The position numbers were made by a program, and so were the translations under genes. 64,000 bases of DNA. Origin: Sulfurimonas sp. Its GTDB lineage: Bacteria > Campylobacterota > Campylobacteria > Campylobacterales > Sulfurimonadaceae. Where the stretch lies: the NCBI GenBank assembly GCA_028689055.1, contig JAQTWZ010000003.1, positions 5,438 through 69,437 on the forward strand. Reading direction: 5' to 3'. Of the stretch, positions 28,695 to 38,342 are shown one piece after another. The notes below the pieces were generated by a model. That model was not told the DNA's origin. It saw only the letters and a list, made by a program, of their open reading frames with translations, and did no database searches. Positions within the stretch are counted from its first letter, which is position 1. Each line of letters begins with the position of its first letter.

Positions 28695-29213
28695 CTACTT
28701 CTGAGGAACAATATACATATTATAGTAACGACCTTCAAATGTTGGTTCTTTTTCCATAGTTCCTACATCCTCTATCATCGGCCAGACTCTCAAAAGAACT
28801 TCTTTTGCTGCTTCTGGATGAGCCATTTCACGACCTTTGAGAAATACGCGAAATTTCACATGTTTCCCTTCGGCTAAAAACTCTCTTGCGTGTTTTACTT
28901 TATAGCTTACATCATTCTCAGCAATTTTTACAGAAAGTTTTATCTCTTTGACATCAACTTTTGTCTGATTTTTTCTCTGTTCTTTGAGTTTTTTCTCTTC
29001 TTGGTATTTAAACTTACCGTAATCCATAATTTTTGCAACAGGCGGTTTGGCTTCCGGAGCGATAAGAACTAGGTCTAAACCCATCTCATTTGCTTTAGCC
29101 ATAGCCACATCAATAGAAACAACACCTAAAGAATCAGCTCCATCTATATTACAACGCACCTCTGGTACACGAATGTCGTCATTCATTATGACACGGTCTT
29201 TGTTTTTACTCAA
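28695..29213 (-). CDS. infC: Translation initiation factor IF-3
   Basis: This 172-residue factor keeps ribosomal subunits apart and proofreads initiator tRNA. It shows [39 protein letters not shown], the basic linker [13 protein letters not shown] and the C-domain [20 protein letters not shown]. The start is UUG (29213), preceded by GAGG and overlapping the thrS stop. Rare start codons on infC are a known device: IF-3 discriminates against them and so represses its own synthesis. Use of UUG here fits such a loop, but that is inference. Confidence 0.96.
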   Translation of the reverse strand: MSKNKDRVIMNDDIRVPEVRCNIDGADSLGVVSIDVAMAKANEMGLDLVLIAPEAKPPVAKIMDYGKFKYQEEKKLKEQRKNQTKVDVKEIKLSVKIAENDVSYKVKHAREFLAEGKHVKFRVFLKGREMAHPEAAKEVLLRVWPMIEDVGTMEKEPTFEGRYYNMYIVPQK

Positions 29214-31018
29214 AAATTTACCTCATTTATTTTAGTTTGTATAAGCTTGAGGAAATCCTCTTGGCTTAGGTTATATTGTTCTCTACTTCTTCTATCTCTG
29301 ATGGCTACAGTTTTGTTCTGTATCTCTTCATCACCGATGACAACAATCATAGGAACACGCGTTTTTTCTGCTGTTCTGACCCTTTTATTTAAAGAATCAT
29401 TTTTGGCAAATATTTCACTATCTGCACCAATGTCGATAAGTTTATCTGATAATTCCTTAGCATAATCTTTATGGCTTTCTGCAACAGGCACAATTGCAAC
29501 CTGTGTAGGAGCGATAAACATAGGGAATTCTCCCGCATAATGCTCAGTCAAAATACCGATAAATCTCTCAAAAGAACCAAGAATTGCTCTGTGAATCATT
29601 ACCGGTTGGATTTTTTCGTTACCTTCTCCGTTATATTCAAGTTCAAATCTTTGTGGAAGGTTAAAGTCAAGTTGTATTGTTCCACACTGCCATTCACGAC
29701 CAATTGCGTCTGTGATTTTGATATCGATTTTCGGACCGTAAAATGCTCCACCGCCTTCATCAATCTCATATGGAAGTTTATTTTTATCCATTGCGTTTTT
29801 GAGTGCGTTTGTAGATATTTCCCAAACTTTATCATCACCTACAGCCTTTTCAGGTTTTGTCGAAATCATCATCTTATAGTCAAACTCAAATGTTGACATG
29901 ATTTTATCCACGAAATCTACAACCTCGATAATCTGCTCTTCTATCTGATCAGCCGTACAGAAGATATGCGCATCATCCTGAGTAAACTCACGCACACGGA
30001 AAAGTCCATGAAGCGCACCTGTCATCTCATGGCGATGGACAACGCCGTACTCAAAATATTTCAAAGGTAAATCTCTATAAGAATGCAAATCCTCTTCATA
30101 CACTTTGATATGCCCGACACAGTTCATAGGTTTGACACCAAATTCTATCTCGTCTATATTTGTGAAATACATATTTTCGCCATAGTTTTGGTAGTGTCCT
30201 GATGTTTTCCAAAGATCACTGCGAAGCATCTCCGGTCCGCGAACAGGCTCATAGCCACGTTTACGGTGTGCTTTGAAAAGTAAAGACTCCAACCTTGCAC
30301 GAAGACGCCCGCCTGCTGGAAGCCAGATAGGGAAACCTGCGCCTACTTCTTCACGGAAAGTAAAGAGTTTCATCTCGTTTCCAAGTTTACGGTGGTCACG
30401 TTTTTCAGCCTCTGCCATTTGATCCAAATAAGCTTTAAGCGCTTCCTTATCCGCAAACGCAATCCCATAAATACGAGTTAAAACTTCATTTTTAGAATCT
30501 CCGCCAAGATAAGCACCGGCTACTTTTGTGAGTTTGAAATAACGAATAAGTCCAATATTTGGCAAGTGAGGTCCACGGCAAAGGTCTTCAAACTCACCTT
30601 GCTTATAGATAGAAACTCTATCTCCAGGGATACGTTCCATTACAGAAAGTTTCAGGTGATCATTTTTAAATTTTTCTTTTGCTTCATCCATAGAGATCTC
30701 ATATTTTTCTATCTCATATTTTTTCTTTGCAAAAGAGAGCATCTCTTTTTCTATATTTTTAAGATCTGCTTCGCCTACCGTTTCGCTCGTTTTGAAATCG
30801 TAGTAAAAACCCTCTTTTACTACAGGTCCTACATAAAACTCTGCATCTTTATAGAGAGACTTAATAGCCTGTGCCATAAGATGCGCAGTCGAGTGACGTA
30901 AAACTTCCAAAGATTCAGGTGAATTATCAAGATGAATTTGTTCGCCCTCAAAGCCCATTTCTGCGGCAGTTTGAAGGTCTATAATCTGGTCGTTATGTTT
31001 TATTGCAATTGCGTTCAA
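29210..31018 (-). CDS. thrS: Threonyl-tRNA synthetase
   Basis: A class II synthetase of 602 residues with domains in the usual order: a short TGS-like N-terminus, editing domain with [15 protein letters not shown] and the [20 protein letters not shown] region, catalytic core with motif 2 [12 protein letters not shown]-like [20 protein letters not shown], zinc-site MNCVGHI, and anticodon domain from [20 protein letters not shown]. The UUG at 31018 is chosen because AGAGG precedes it and it gives the standard Campylobacterota length; the open frame goes on 13 codons upstream without a ribosome site. It overlaps infC by 4 bases. Confidence 0.97.
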   Translation of the reverse strand: MNAIAIKHNDQIIDLQTAAEMGFEGEQIHLDNSPESLEVLRHSTAHLMAQAIKSLYKDAEFYVGPVVKEGFYYDFKTSETVGEADLKNIEKEMLSFAKKKYEIEKYEISMDEAKEKFKNDHLKLSVMERIPGDRVSIYKQGEFEDLCRGPHLPNIGLIRYFKLTKVAGAYLGGDSKNEVLTRIYGIAFADKEALKAYLDQMAEAEKRDHRKLGNEMKLFTFREEVGAGFPIWLPAGGRLRARLESLLFKAHRKRGYEPVRGPEMLRSDLWKTSGHYQNYGENMYFTNIDEIEFGVKPMNCVGHIKVYEEDLHSYRDLPLKYFEYGVVHRHEMTGALHGLFRVREFTQDDAHIFCTADQIEEQIIEVVDFVDKIMSTFEFDYKMMISTKPEKAVGDDKVWEISTNALKNAMDKNKLPYEIDEGGGAFYGPKIDIKITDAIGREWQCGTIQLDFNLPQRFELEYNGEGNEKIQPVMIHRAILGSFERFIGILTEHYAGEFPMFIAPTQVAIVPVAESHKDYAKELSDKLIDIGADSEIFAKNDSLNKRVRTAEKTRVPMIVVIGDEEIQNKTVAIRDRRSREQYNLSQEDFLKLIQTKINEVNF

Positions 31019-31062
31019 TATATAATCCTCTATATTTGTTGGGTGGCATAGTGCCAAAGTCT

Positions 31063-31091
31063 AACTTTAAAGCCTCTAAAGCTTTAAAGTT
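31063..31091 (-). terminator. Hairpin at the end of ilvD
   Basis: AACTTTAAAGC and GCTTTAAAGTT form a perfect 11-base-pair stem with a 7-base loop, overlapping the ilvD stop codon and ending about 45 bases before thrS. There is no clear U-run, so termination may be partial. Confidence 0.5.
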
Positions 31092-32769
31092 CAGTTTTTA
31101 GTACAGCTCCATTTGAAGCGTTGGAAACCATCAACGCATAACGTTTGAGCCATTTTGACTTTACTTCATTTTTATGTGGTTTCCATGCAGCTTTTCTCAC
31201 TGCAAGCACATCTTCACTTACATTTAATTGTAGTAAATGTGCATCAACGTCAAGCTCTATCTCATCGCCGTCTTCAATCATTGCAATCAAACCACCCTCG
31301 GCAGCTTCAGGTGAAATATGCCCGATAGAAGCGCCGCGTGTAGCACCTGAGAAACGTCCATCGGTGATAAGTGCGACACTCTCACCAAGCCCCATTCCCA
31401 TGATAAGTGAAGTAGGTGCGAGCATCTCTTGCATACCCGGTCCGCCTTTTGGACCTTCGTAACGAATAACTACAACGTCACCTGCTTTTACTTTATGGCT
31501 CATGATGCCCGCAAGTGCTTGTTGCTGTGAGTTAAAACAAACTGCTTTACCTTTGAACTGTCTCATATTTCCGGTGATACCTGCAGTTTTTACAACAGCA
31601 CCCTCGGTAGCAAGATTTCCAAAAAGGATAGAGAGCCCACCCACTTTTGAGTAAGCATTTTCATTTGTATGGATGATACTCTCATCCAAAATTTTTGCAT
31701 CAGCTATACGCTCACCGAGTGTCTCACCCGTTACCGTAAGGTTATCAAGATGAAGCATCCCACCACGACGGCTTACTTCTTTCATGACTGCGTTTACTCC
31801 GCCGGCACGATTAATATCATCCATATGAACTGTAGATAAAGAAGGAGATATTTTTGCGATATGAGAAACATTATCAGCTATCTCATTGATTTTTTCTATA
31901 GGAAAATCTACTTCTGCTTCTTTTGCGATTGCTAGCATATGTAAAACTGTATTGGAACTTCCGCCCATCGCCATATCTACAACAAAAGCATTATATATAG
32001 CTTTTTCATTTAAAACATTACGAAGATTGTATCTGCTGTCATCGGCTTTTGCCATCTCTACAACTCTTTTTGCCGCTTTTTTGACAAGTTCTATACGGGC
32101 AGGAGTCATCGCTAAAATAGTCCCATTACCAGGGAGTGCGATACCCATTGCTTCACACAAAGTGTTCATTGAGTTTGCAGTAAACATACCAGAACAGCTT
32201 CCACCTGATGGACAAGCTTCACACTCTATCTCATAAAGTTCTTCATCTGTAATTTTCCCTTCAGCATGCTGACCAACTGCCTCAAACGCAGTAGCAAGGT
32301 CAATTGGAGTACCATCTTTTTTGTGTCCTGCAGCCATTGGTCCGCCTGAAACAAAAACAGTCGGAACATTGACGCGCAGTGCACCCATGATCATACCTGG
32401 GACAATCTTGTCACAGTTTGGGATACAAATCATCGCATCAAGCTTGTGTGCATTCATTACTGTTTCGATAGAATCCGCGATGATTTCACGAGATGGAAGG
32501 GAGTATAACATCCCATCATGTCCCATAGCAATGCCGTCATCGACACCGATTGTATTAAATACAAAAGGAACGCCACCTGCCTCACGAATCGCCTGCTTCA
32601 CTATTTCTCCATATTCATGTAAGAAAAAATGCCCAGGAATAATATCTATATAACTATTTGCAATTCCAATAAACGGTTTGTCAAAATCTTCATCTTTTAA
32701 TCCTGTCGCTCTTAGCAATGAACGATGAGGAGCTTTATCAAACCCTTTTTTTATAGTATCACTTCTCAT
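31084..32769 (-). CDS. ilvD: Dihydroxy-acid dehydratase
   Basis: The 561-residue iron-sulfur enzyme carries out the third common step of valine, isoleucine and leucine synthesis. Cluster cysteines are in [16 protein letters not shown] and [20 protein letters not shown]. Other signatures are the [20 protein letters not shown] segment and the C-terminal [20 protein letters not shown]. Length is standard. It stands alone, divergent from the tRNA cluster, with a hairpin behind it. Confidence 0.98.
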   Translation of the reverse strand: MRSDTIKKGFDKAPHRSLLRATGLKDEDFDKPFIGIANSYIDIIPGHFFLHEYGEIVKQAIREAGGVPFVFNTIGVDDGIAMGHDGMLYSLPSREIIADSIETVMNAHKLDAMICIPNCDKIVPGMIMGALRVNVPTVFVSGGPMAAGHKKDGTPIDLATAFEAVGQHAEGKITDEELYEIECEACPSGGSCSGMFTANSMNTLCEAMGIALPGNGTILAMTPARIELVKKAAKRVVEMAKADDSRYNLRNVLNEKAIYNAFVVDMAMGGSSNTVLHMLAIAKEAEVDFPIEKINEIADNVSHIAKISPSLSTVHMDDINRAGGVNAVMKEVSRRGGMLHLDNLTVTGETLGERIADAKILDESIIHTNENAYSKVGGLSILFGNLATEGAVVKTAGITGNMRQFKGKAVCFNSQQQALAGIMSHKVKAGDVVVIRYEGPKGGPGMQEMLAPTSLIMGMGLGESVALITDGRFSGATRGASIGHISPEAAEGGLIAMIEDGDEIELDVDAHLLQLNVSEDVLAVRKAAWKPHKNEVKSKWLKRYALMVSNASNGAVLKTEL

Positions 32770-32849
32770 AAAAATCCTTACACTATATATTATAAAAGCG
32801 ATTATAGCATTATTTTTTTATTTTCTTTAAAAATTTAGACGAAAAACTC

Positions 32850-32878
32850 TTTACAAAGGAAAAAAATATGGCTATAAT
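32850..32878 (+). promoter_or_regulatory. Promoter of the tRNA cluster
   Basis: TTTACA, exactly 17 bases, then TATAAT: a near-perfect sigma-70 promoter ending 32 bases before the first tRNA. This is as expected for a stable RNA operon. Confidence 0.85.
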
Positions 32879-32910
32879 TCCGCTCACTTAAAAATTAAGT
32901 GCGTTTTTTT

Positions 32911-32985
32911 GCGGGAATAGCTCAGTGGTAGAGCACAACCTTGCCAAGGTTGGGGTCGCGAGTTCGAACCTCGTTTCCCGCTCCA
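32911..32985 (+). tRNA. tRNA-Gly (GCC)
   Basis: A complete cloverleaf: acceptor GCGGGAA pairs with TTCCCGC, anticodon stem CAACC/GGTTG with loop TTGCCAA (anticodon GCC), T-loop GTTCGAA, and an encoded CCA end. First gene of a four-tRNA cluster. Confidence 0.97.
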
Positions 32986-33024
32986 TTATTAAAATTATAA
33001 AATTGTTGAAAAAATCCCCCCGAT

Positions 33025-33111
33025 GCCCGGGTGGTGAAATCGGTAGACACAGGGGACTTAAAATCCCCCGGTAGCAATACTGTGCCGGTTCAAGTCCGGC
33101 CTCGGGCACCA
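33025..33111 (+). tRNA. tRNA-Leu (UAA)
   Basis: Class II tRNA with a long variable arm. Acceptor GCCCGGG pairs with CTCGGGC (one G-U type pair), anticodon stem GGGGA/TCCCC with loop CTTAAAA (anticodon TAA), T-loop GTTCAAG, CCA encoded. Confidence 0.97.
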
Positions 33112-33131
33112 TAATAGGTAATTGATTGACT

Positions 33132-33205
33132 GGTGCCATCGCCAAGTGGTAAGGCCGCAGCCTGCAAAGCTGCTATCCCCAGTTCAAATCTGGGTGGCAC
33201 CTCCA
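33132..33205 (+). tRNA. tRNA-Cys (GCA)
   Basis: Cloverleaf with acceptor GGTGCCA/TGGCACC, anticodon stem GCAGC/GCTGC with loop CTGCAAA (anticodon GCA), T-loop GTTCAAA, discriminator U and encoded CCA. Confidence 0.96.
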
Positions 33206-33234
33206 ATTATATAATTACATTACAACTACATCGT

Positions 33235-33323
33235 GGATCTTTGGCAGAGTTGGTCGAATGCACCGGTCTTGAAAACCGGCGAGGGTTATACCTCCCAGAG
33301 TTCGAATCTCTGAGGGTCCACCA
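33235..33323 (+). tRNA. tRNA-Ser (UGA)
   Basis: Class II tRNA: acceptor GGATCTT pairs with AGGGTCC through two G-U pairs, anticodon stem CCGGT/ACCGG with loop CTTGAAA (anticodon TGA), long variable arm, T-stem CAGAG/CTCTG, CCA encoded. The next 200 bases hold no gene; a TATAAT box near 33490 may start the following operon. Confidence 0.96.
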
Positions 33324-33525
33324 CTTCAAACCCCTATTTTAAGTACTTTTTGACTTTAAGTTTATTCTTTATACGCTATTTGTACACTCGTCGTCTAAAA
33401 AAGCAACATATTTCTTATTATTTGACTTAGGCCAATTTTTAAATCCTTGTCGATATTCCCTCTAATATTTCTTTTATTCTCATCGTATTATAATAACTCA
33501 TATCTCTTGTAGCAAAGGAGTAAAG

Positions 33526-34098
33526 ATGTTACACAGTATTCTGCTTCAAATAGCAAAAAATTCGATATTGAGTCACTTAGGTGTGGCTTATAAACCCGAT
33601 AAAGAGAAGCTTCTACACGAGTACCCTTTTTTGACAAAAGATGGGGCAACCTTTGTGACTCTGCATAAAAGTGGTGCGCTTCGTGGCTGTATAGGCTCTA
33701 TAGTGGCGCATCAAAATTTACTGGAAGATCTTATCTCAAATGCTCATTCTGCTGCGTTTAGAGACCCTCGCTTTTCTCCTGTATCGGTACATGAGTTGGC
33801 ACAACTGCATCTTGAAGTTTCTGTTTTGAGTCAGCCTGAACTTATAGAGTATCAAAATTATGAGGATTTGTGCACAAAAATAGAACCTGCAAAAGATGGA
33901 CTGATTCTCAAGCATGGTTATTATCAAGGGACATTTTTGCCGCAAGTTTGGCATGAGTTGCCTAGTGTAGAGTCATTTTTGGAACATTTAAGTATCAAAG
34001 CAGGGGCAAATCCTGCCATCTATAAAGAGCATCCGATGATCTACAAATATAGAGTAGATGCGATAGAGGAGGATTTTGATGCAATATTACCGCTTTAA
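33526..34098 (+). CDS. amrA: AmmeMemoRadiSam system protein A (AMMECR1 domain)
   Basis: This 190-residue AMMECR1-domain protein shows TKDGATFVTLHKSGALRGCI with the family's invariant LRGCIG, then HSAAFRDPRFSPVSVHEL and LEVSVLSQPELI. AMMECR1 proteins are widespread from bacteria to humans, with no settled biochemical role. It opens a three-gene operon with a radical SAM enzyme and a Memo-like protein; the combination defines the uncharacterised AmmeMemoRadiSam system. The next gene starts 20 bases inside its end. Confidence 0.93.
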   Translation: MLHSILLQIAKNSILSHLGVAYKPDKEKLLHEYPFLTKDGATFVTLHKSGALRGCIGSIVAHQNLLEDLISNAHSAAFRDPRFSPVSVHELAQLHLEVSVLSQPELIEYQNYEDLCTKIEPAKDGLILKHGYYQGTFLPQVWHELPSVESFLEHLSIKAGANPAIYKEHPMIYKYRVDAIEEDFDAILPL

Positions 34099-35068
34099 AA
34101 ATGAGGGTTCGATAACCTGCGTTTTATGTAAACATTACTGCACGCTCAAAGAAGGAAAGTGCGGTATTTGCGGCATAAACTTCAATGAAGAAGGCTCTCT
34201 TGTAAACAAAACCTACGGGCATCCGAGTGCAATACACAATGACCCGATAGAAAAAAAACCGCTCTATCATTTTTTGCCTTTTACTCATTCGCTCTCTCTT
34301 GGAACGGTGGGGTGTAATTTTCGTTGTCCATTTTGTCAAAATTACTCTATCTCACAAACGGCTCATGTAGATGAAAGTGTAGAATATTCGCCAAAAGATA
34401 TCGTAAACCTAGCACTGCAACATGGAGCAAAAAGTATCAGTTACACTTATAATGAGCCGACAATCTGGTATCCGTATGCAAAGGATATTGGCTTATTAGC
34501 AAAAAAACACGGTCTTAAAAATGTTTTTGTCTCCAGTGGTTATGAGTCTGTAGAAGTGCTAGAAGATATGAAGTCTTGGGTTGATGCCGCGAATATTGAT
34601 TTGAAAAGTTTCTCTCATGAGTACTATAAAAAAGTGCTCAAAACAGATTTGGATGGAGTTTTGGAAGGTTTAGTCGCATTTGCCGCAAGTGATATCTGGC
34701 TGGAGATTACCACGCTGCTTATCCCAGGGGTCAATGACAGTGAAGATGAAATTGAAAAAATGGCTGCGTTTATCGCCACAAAACTTGGGACTGAGATACC
34801 GTGGCATTTGAGCGCTTTTCATCCTGATTATAAGATGCTTGATACGCCCAGAACACCGTACTCTACTCTGGAAAAGGCAAGAGAAATCGCACACAAACAT
34901 GGGATACTTTATGTTTATTTAGGAAATGTGCAGACGGATACAAATACATATTGCCCAAAATGTGATGCCTTGCTTATCGACAGAAACAGCTTGGAGATGG
35001 CTGCTTTGGATATCAAAAGCAGTTCATGTAGGGTTTGCGGCGAACATATAAAAGGAGTTTGGCTATGA
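34079..35068 (+). CDS. amrS: AmmeMemoRadiSam system radical SAM enzyme
   Basis: This 329-residue radical SAM protein of the AmrS/PflA-like group has the cluster motif CNFRCPFCQN near residue 81, preceded by a cysteine-rich N-terminal segment (CVLCKHYCTLKEGKCGICGI) and followed by KSISYTYNEPTIWY. The C-terminus has two more cysteine pairs (YCPKCDALL and CRVCGEH), possibly an extra metal site. The ATG at 34079 follows GGAGG. Its substrate is unknown; the linked Memo and AMMECR1 proteins are presumed partners. It overlaps memo by ATGA. Confidence 0.93.
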   Translation: MQYYRFKNEGSITCVLCKHYCTLKEGKCGICGINFNEEGSLVNKTYGHPSAIHNDPIEKKPLYHFLPFTHSLSLGTVGCNFRCPFCQNYSISQTAHVDESVEYSPKDIVNLALQHGAKSISYTYNEPTIWYPYAKDIGLLAKKHGLKNVFVSSGYESVEVLEDMKSWVDAANIDLKSFSHEYYKKVLKTDLDGVLEGLVAFAASDIWLEITTLLIPGVNDSEDEIEKMAAFIATKLGTEIPWHLSAFHPDYKMLDTPRTPYSTLEKAREIAHKHGILYVYLGNVQTDTNTYCPKCDALLIDRNSLEMAALDIKSSSCRVCGEHIKGVWL

Positions 35069-35859
35069 AACGCAACATGAGCGTGGCTGGAAGTTTTTAT
35101 CCGGCAAACGGCACAGAGATAAAGCGATATTTTGCGCATTTTTCTAAGCTGTATGATGAGACAAAACAACTCCCACACATAAAACCAAAAGCCGTCATAG
35201 TGCCACACGCAGGTTATGTTTATTCTGGATATACGGCGGATATCGCCTACAGAATGTTGCAAAACGCAGGGCTAAAAACTGTAGTCGTTCTAGGACCTTC
35301 GCATAGAGTTGCGTTTGAGGGAGTGAGTCTTGGAAGATATGAGAGTTACGAGACGCCTTTTGGCGTGATAGAAGCCAATGACATATTGGCAAAAGAGATT
35401 GCAGAACGATTCGGACTTGCGTTTGTAGCGTCGGCTCATGTGGAACATAGTACGGAAGTGCAGTTTCCTTTTATCAAGTATTATCTCCCTGATGTAAGGA
35501 TTGTAGAGCTTGTTTATTCGGATACGACACCTTTTTATTTGTCAAAGATTATTGAATTTGTACTTGAGAAAAAAGATTGCGGTGTGATTATCAGTACGGA
35601 TTTGAGCCATTTTTATACGCAGAGTGATGCGAACAAGCTTGATAGTGTCTGCCTAAACGCAATCGCAAATCTTGACCTCAAAGCACTCCATCAAGGGTGT
35701 GAAGCGTGCGGAAGAATAGGCGTAGAAGCAATGCTTCAAACCGCCATAAAGATGGAGTTACAAACGCAGATACTTGACTATAGAACATCCGCCGATGCAA
35801 GCGGTGATATGAGTCGCGTTGTAGGTTATGTGAGTGCGTGCTTTATGGATAAAAATTAA
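35065..35859 (+). CDS. amrB: AmmeMemoRadiSam system protein B (Memo family)
   Basis: This 264-residue Memo-like protein has the fold of class III extradiol dioxygenases. It shows VAGSFYPANG, AVIVPHAGYVYSGYTADIAY (conserved His), VVVLGPSHRVAFEGVSLG, the EHSTEVQFPF segment and VIISTDLSHFYTQSDA. The start at 35065 has AAGGAG seven bases upstream and overlaps the radical SAM gene's stop as ATGA, so the three proteins are made in linked amounts. Confidence 0.93.
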   Translation: MKRNMSVAGSFYPANGTEIKRYFAHFSKLYDETKQLPHIKPKAVIVPHAGYVYSGYTADIAYRMLQNAGLKTVVVLGPSHRVAFEGVSLGRYESYETPFGVIEANDILAKEIAERFGLAFVASAHVEHSTEVQFPFIKYYLPDVRIVELVYSDTTPFYLSKIIEFVLEKKDCGVIISTDLSHFYTQSDANKLDSVCLNAIANLDLKALHQGCEACGRIGVEAMLQTAIKMELQTQILDYRTSADASGDMSRVVGYVSACFMDKN

Positions 35860-35927
35860 CAAAATTACCTCAGAATTTTTGAGCAAAAAAACGCTAAAAT
35901 GCCTTCACTTTTACTAAGGATGTGACT

Positions 35928-36431
35928 ATGCCATTATTGGATTCTTTTACTGTTGACCATACTATTATGCCGGCACCTGCCGTGCGCCGTGCTAAGGGGA
36001 TGAAAACGCCTTCGGGTGATGATATCACTGTTTTTGACCTGCGTTTTGTCAGACCAAATGAAGCGATACTTTCGCAAGAAGGTATCCACACGCTTGAGCA
36101 TCTTTTTGCGGGATTTATGCGTGATCATCTCAATACAAAAGATGTAGAAATCATCGACCTCTCACCGATGGGCTGCCGCACAGGTTTTTATATGAGTGTG
36201 ATAGGCAATCCAAGCGAACAGAGTGTCGTTGCGGCGTGGGAAGCATCTATGAAAGATGTACTAAGTGTACAAACGCAGCAAGATATCCCAGAACTCAATA
36301 TCTATCAATGCGGCACGTACAAAATGCATTCACTTGAAGATGCAAAAGCGATAGCTTCAAATGTCCTACAACACGATATAGATATCATGGATAACGAAGC
36401 CCTCAAACTTGATTTGGACAAGGTAGAGTAG
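35928..36431 (+). CDS. luxS: S-ribosylhomocysteine lyase (AI-2 synthase)
   Basis: This 167-residue metalloenzyme splits S-ribosylhomocysteine to homocysteine and DPD, the precursor of autoinducer-2, and so recycles the methionine/SAM cycle. Metal ligands are the HTLEH of [13 protein letters not shown] and the cysteine of [11 protein letters not shown]; the catalytic cysteine is in [13 protein letters not shown]. The ATG at 35928 follows AAGGA; a GTG two codons upstream is possible. It directly abuts an orphan gene (TAG-ATG). With metH elsewhere in the window it supplies homocysteine for remethylation. Confidence 0.97.
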   Translation: MPLLDSFTVDHTIMPAPAVRRAKGMKTPSGDDITVFDLRFVRPNEAILSQEGIHTLEHLFAGFMRDHLNTKDVEIIDLSPMGCRTGFYMSVIGNPSEQSVVAAWEASMKDVLSVQTQQDIPELNIYQCGTYKMHSLEDAKAIASNVLQHDIDIMDNEALKLDLDKVE

Positions 36432-36734
36432 ATGTATCTGCTTTTACCTATGGATTCTGAGGATGTGCAAGAAGCGAGACTTACAAAAGTCTGCGATGCA
36501 AAAGTCTGGGCGCAGGTGCTTGTAGAAGAGGGGCAGGTGGTGGAGATACTTCACAGTGAGACTTATGACGGTTTTGAGAACTTCTCAGAAGCAGTTATAT
36601 TTACAAGTGACGCGGAAAATCCTATGCCTTTTATGGAGATGAATATGATGCCGCTTGTGGCACATACGCAAAGAGATATCGATGATATAGTCGAGGCCTA
36701 TCTCTTTCGCGAACTTCATGATATGGCGTACTAA
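36432..36734 (+). CDS. Unknown 100-residue protein after luxS
   Basis: I do not recognise a family with certainty. The sequence starts MYLLLPMDSEDVQEARLTKV and goes on with AKVWAQVLVEEGQVVEILHS, a strand-rich opening faintly like the NifX/NifB-type iron-molybdenum-cofactor fold, then a very methionine-rich MPFMEMNMMPLVAH and an acidic C-terminus. There are no cysteines beyond one in the start region and no signal peptide. Its ATG follows the luxS stop with no gap, so it is surely co-translated with luxS. Confidence 0.75.
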   Translation: MYLLLPMDSEDVQEARLTKVCDAKVWAQVLVEEGQVVEILHSETYDGFENFSEAVIFTSDAENPMPFMEMNMMPLVAHTQRDIDDIVEAYLFRELHDMAY

Positions 36735-36740
36735 AACGCA

Positions 36741-37244
36741 GTGAAAACATCTGAACTCAAGCAATTTTTGGAGCTTTTTAATCCGCTTCCAGGAAACCAA
36801 TATATACAGGTGACGACGGAGGTGGATGCAACGACAAGCGCACTTTATGCGCTTATGGCACAAAAAGGCGGCGAGATGCGTATCGCCTATTACAATGAAA
36901 AAGAGACACATGAGCTGCAAAGTATCTACCCTGATGCAAAAATCCAACATATAAAAAACTTCGCGCATCCTTTTCGCGCGCTGCCTCGTGATAATGATAT
37001 CGTCATCTTCAAAGATATTTTTGCCCAGCACAAAAAACAAGACCTCATGCTCAAAACCGCCTACACGACTTTGGCAAACACAGCAGAAATCATCATCATG
37101 GAAAAAAAAGCAACGATGGATATCCAAGCCCTCAAAGAGCTTCTGGAGTGTTTTGAATTTCGCACCCCAAACGCAATAGACATCTTCCCCGACTACGACC
37201 TAGTTATCGCTAAAAAGATGCATATGTGGGGCAATGGTCTTTAG
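36741..37244 (+). CDS. Unknown 167-residue protein, third gene of luxS run
   Basis: I do not recognise this protein. It is a soluble alpha/beta protein with a GTG start at 36741, six bases after the previous stop. It shows PLPGNQYIQVTTEVDATTSA, KGGEMRIAYYNEKETHELQS, then LPRDNDIVIFKDIFAQHKKQ and a closing strand FPDYDLVIAKKMHMWGNGL. The spacing of strands recalls a Rossmann-like methyltransferase fold without a clear SAM loop. It is transcribed with luxS and its neighbour by position. Function unknown. Confidence 0.72.
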   Translation: MKTSELKQFLELFNPLPGNQYIQVTTEVDATTSALYALMAQKGGEMRIAYYNEKETHELQSIYPDAKIQHIKNFAHPFRALPRDNDIVIFKDIFAQHKKQDLMLKTAYTTLANTAEIIIMEKKATMDIQALKELLECFEFRTPNAIDIFPDYDLVIAKKMHMWGNGL

Positions 37245-37432
37245 ATATTTTTTAAAAAATTTAAAGTAGCCGCAAACATAGGATTTTATTTCTGCCATCA
37301 AATTAATCTCTCATTTGACCTAAAAATGATAGTATCTAACATCTTATAAAAGGGCACTTCTAAAATCCACCTTAACAGTAACCTAAAGTACTCACTTCAT
37401 TTTTTTACTTTTCTTGGATTTTTATCTGAGGA

Positions 37433-37480
37433 AAGTTGAGTGAATTTTTGAGTTTTTTCATAAAAAATTCACTCAAACTT
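37433..37480. repeat. Long A/T-tailed hairpin at the edge of the IS remnants
   Basis: AAGTTGAGTGAATTTTT and its complement (one extra A) form a 17-base-pair stem with a short loop, flanked by T and A runs. It lies just past the end of the truncated IS5-type transposase and could be a bidirectional terminator or part of the IS end. The 190 bases before it (37245-37432) contain no gene I can support. Confidence 0.6.
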
Positions 37481-37499
37481 CCTTATTCCTTCGTATTTT

Positions 37500-37748
37500 C
37501 TACATTTTCTGCACTTTTTGAAGTCTTACAAGCTGTTCATATCTAAAAAGATTGCAGGTAAGGTTTAAGAGTCCTATGGTTGACCCAATTCTCTCTTTAC
37601 CTATAGCTTTGAGGTTCAGTCCATTATTCATAGAGTTGGTACCCAAAGCAGGCTTTGCGCTCATGAATCCAAATATGTGTTCTACTCTCACTCTGACTTT
37701 AGATTTGAGACTATTTTTATTCTCTTGCTCAAATGTTAATGGTTTATT
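37500..37748 (-). pseudogene. IS5-family transposase, C-terminal fragment
   Basis: Only the last ~80 codons remain. The translation runs NKPLTFEQENKNSLKSK, then VRVRVEHIFGFMSAKPALGT and ERIGSTIGLLNLTCNLFRYE. RVEHIFG carries the last acidic residue of the DDE catalytic triad and is diagnostic for IS5-type transposases. Upstream of the NKPL codons the frame meets a TGA and the sequence changes to what looks like the end of an IS21-type element, so this copy was cut by a second insertion. Not functional. Confidence 0.82.
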
Positions 37749-38342
37749 GCAAAAAACGGAACAAATCGGACACTTCAGCGCTCAACATTTGGACAGTATG
37801 ACGGAAATGATTTTGAGTTAAGAAAAAGGTATTTTCTAAATTTAACTACACTTTTTGTAAATTGATTTGCAAAGGTGTTATATGAGGACGAGGTACCCTT
37901 TGAGGGTGTTGTACCGATGAAAAAAGTTCGTGAAGTTTTACGACTTCATATTATTATGGAGTTATCCATACGAAAGATACAGGGTGCTACTGGTACAGCC
38001 AGAAGTACTGTGTAAGATTACATAAAGCGCTTCAAATCTTCAAGTCTGCAAGCAGATGAGATAGATAATTTGGATGATGACGCACTTAAATTCAAGCTAT
38101 TCCCAGATTATTCATCAGTGACAACTTCTTCTAAAGCTATGCCTAATATGCAATATATTCATAAGCAGTTACAAACGCGTAAAAAGAGCAAAGTAACTCT
38201 CACACTTTTATTGGAAGAGTATAAGCGTGACAATCCTGATGGTTATGAATTTACACAGTTTCGAGTTTATTATGGCAGATACAAGCAAATACTCAATCCA
38301 TTTATGAGACAGGTTCATATCGGTGGAGAGAAGCTGGAGTGA
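37748..38342 (+). mobile_element. IS21-type element, left part only
   Basis: The segment begins with repeated GGACA-type motifs (TCGGACACTTC and TTTGGACAGTA about 25 bases apart), as in IS21-family terminal repeats, followed by the istA-like pseudogene at 37917. The right-hand part, including the rest of istA and all of istB, is missing. The left end appears to sit inside the IS5-type transposase gene, giving nested insertions. The exact left boundary is estimated to within about 15 bases. Confidence 0.55.
37917..38342 (+). pseudogene. istA (IS21 transposase) fragment with nonsense codon
   Basis: The frame starts MKKVREVLRLHIIMELSIRK (an N-terminal helix-turn-helix of IstA), reads GATGTARSTV, then meets a TAA at 38013-38015 and goes on in the same frame with DYIKRFKSSSLQADEIDNLD and KLFPDYSSV, ending after MRQVHIGGEKLE. 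Intact IstA is several times longer and carries its DDE core beyond this point. With both a stop inside and a lost C-terminus it is dead. Confidence 0.82.

Noticed and set aside
29471-29896. 141-codon frame antisense to thrS
   Set aside because: It covers the catalytic core of thrS in the opposite strand, has no ribosome site and no protein-like pattern.
32911-33525. tRNA cluster as an integration site for a genomic island
   Set aside because: No integrase gene and no repeated tRNA 3' end were found downstream; the following genes are an ordinary conserved operon.
36585-37127. 180-codon minus-strand frame across the luxS-linked orphans
   Set aside because: Cys/His/Phe-rich translation typical of a shadow frame; the plus-strand genes have coupled starts and protein-like composition.
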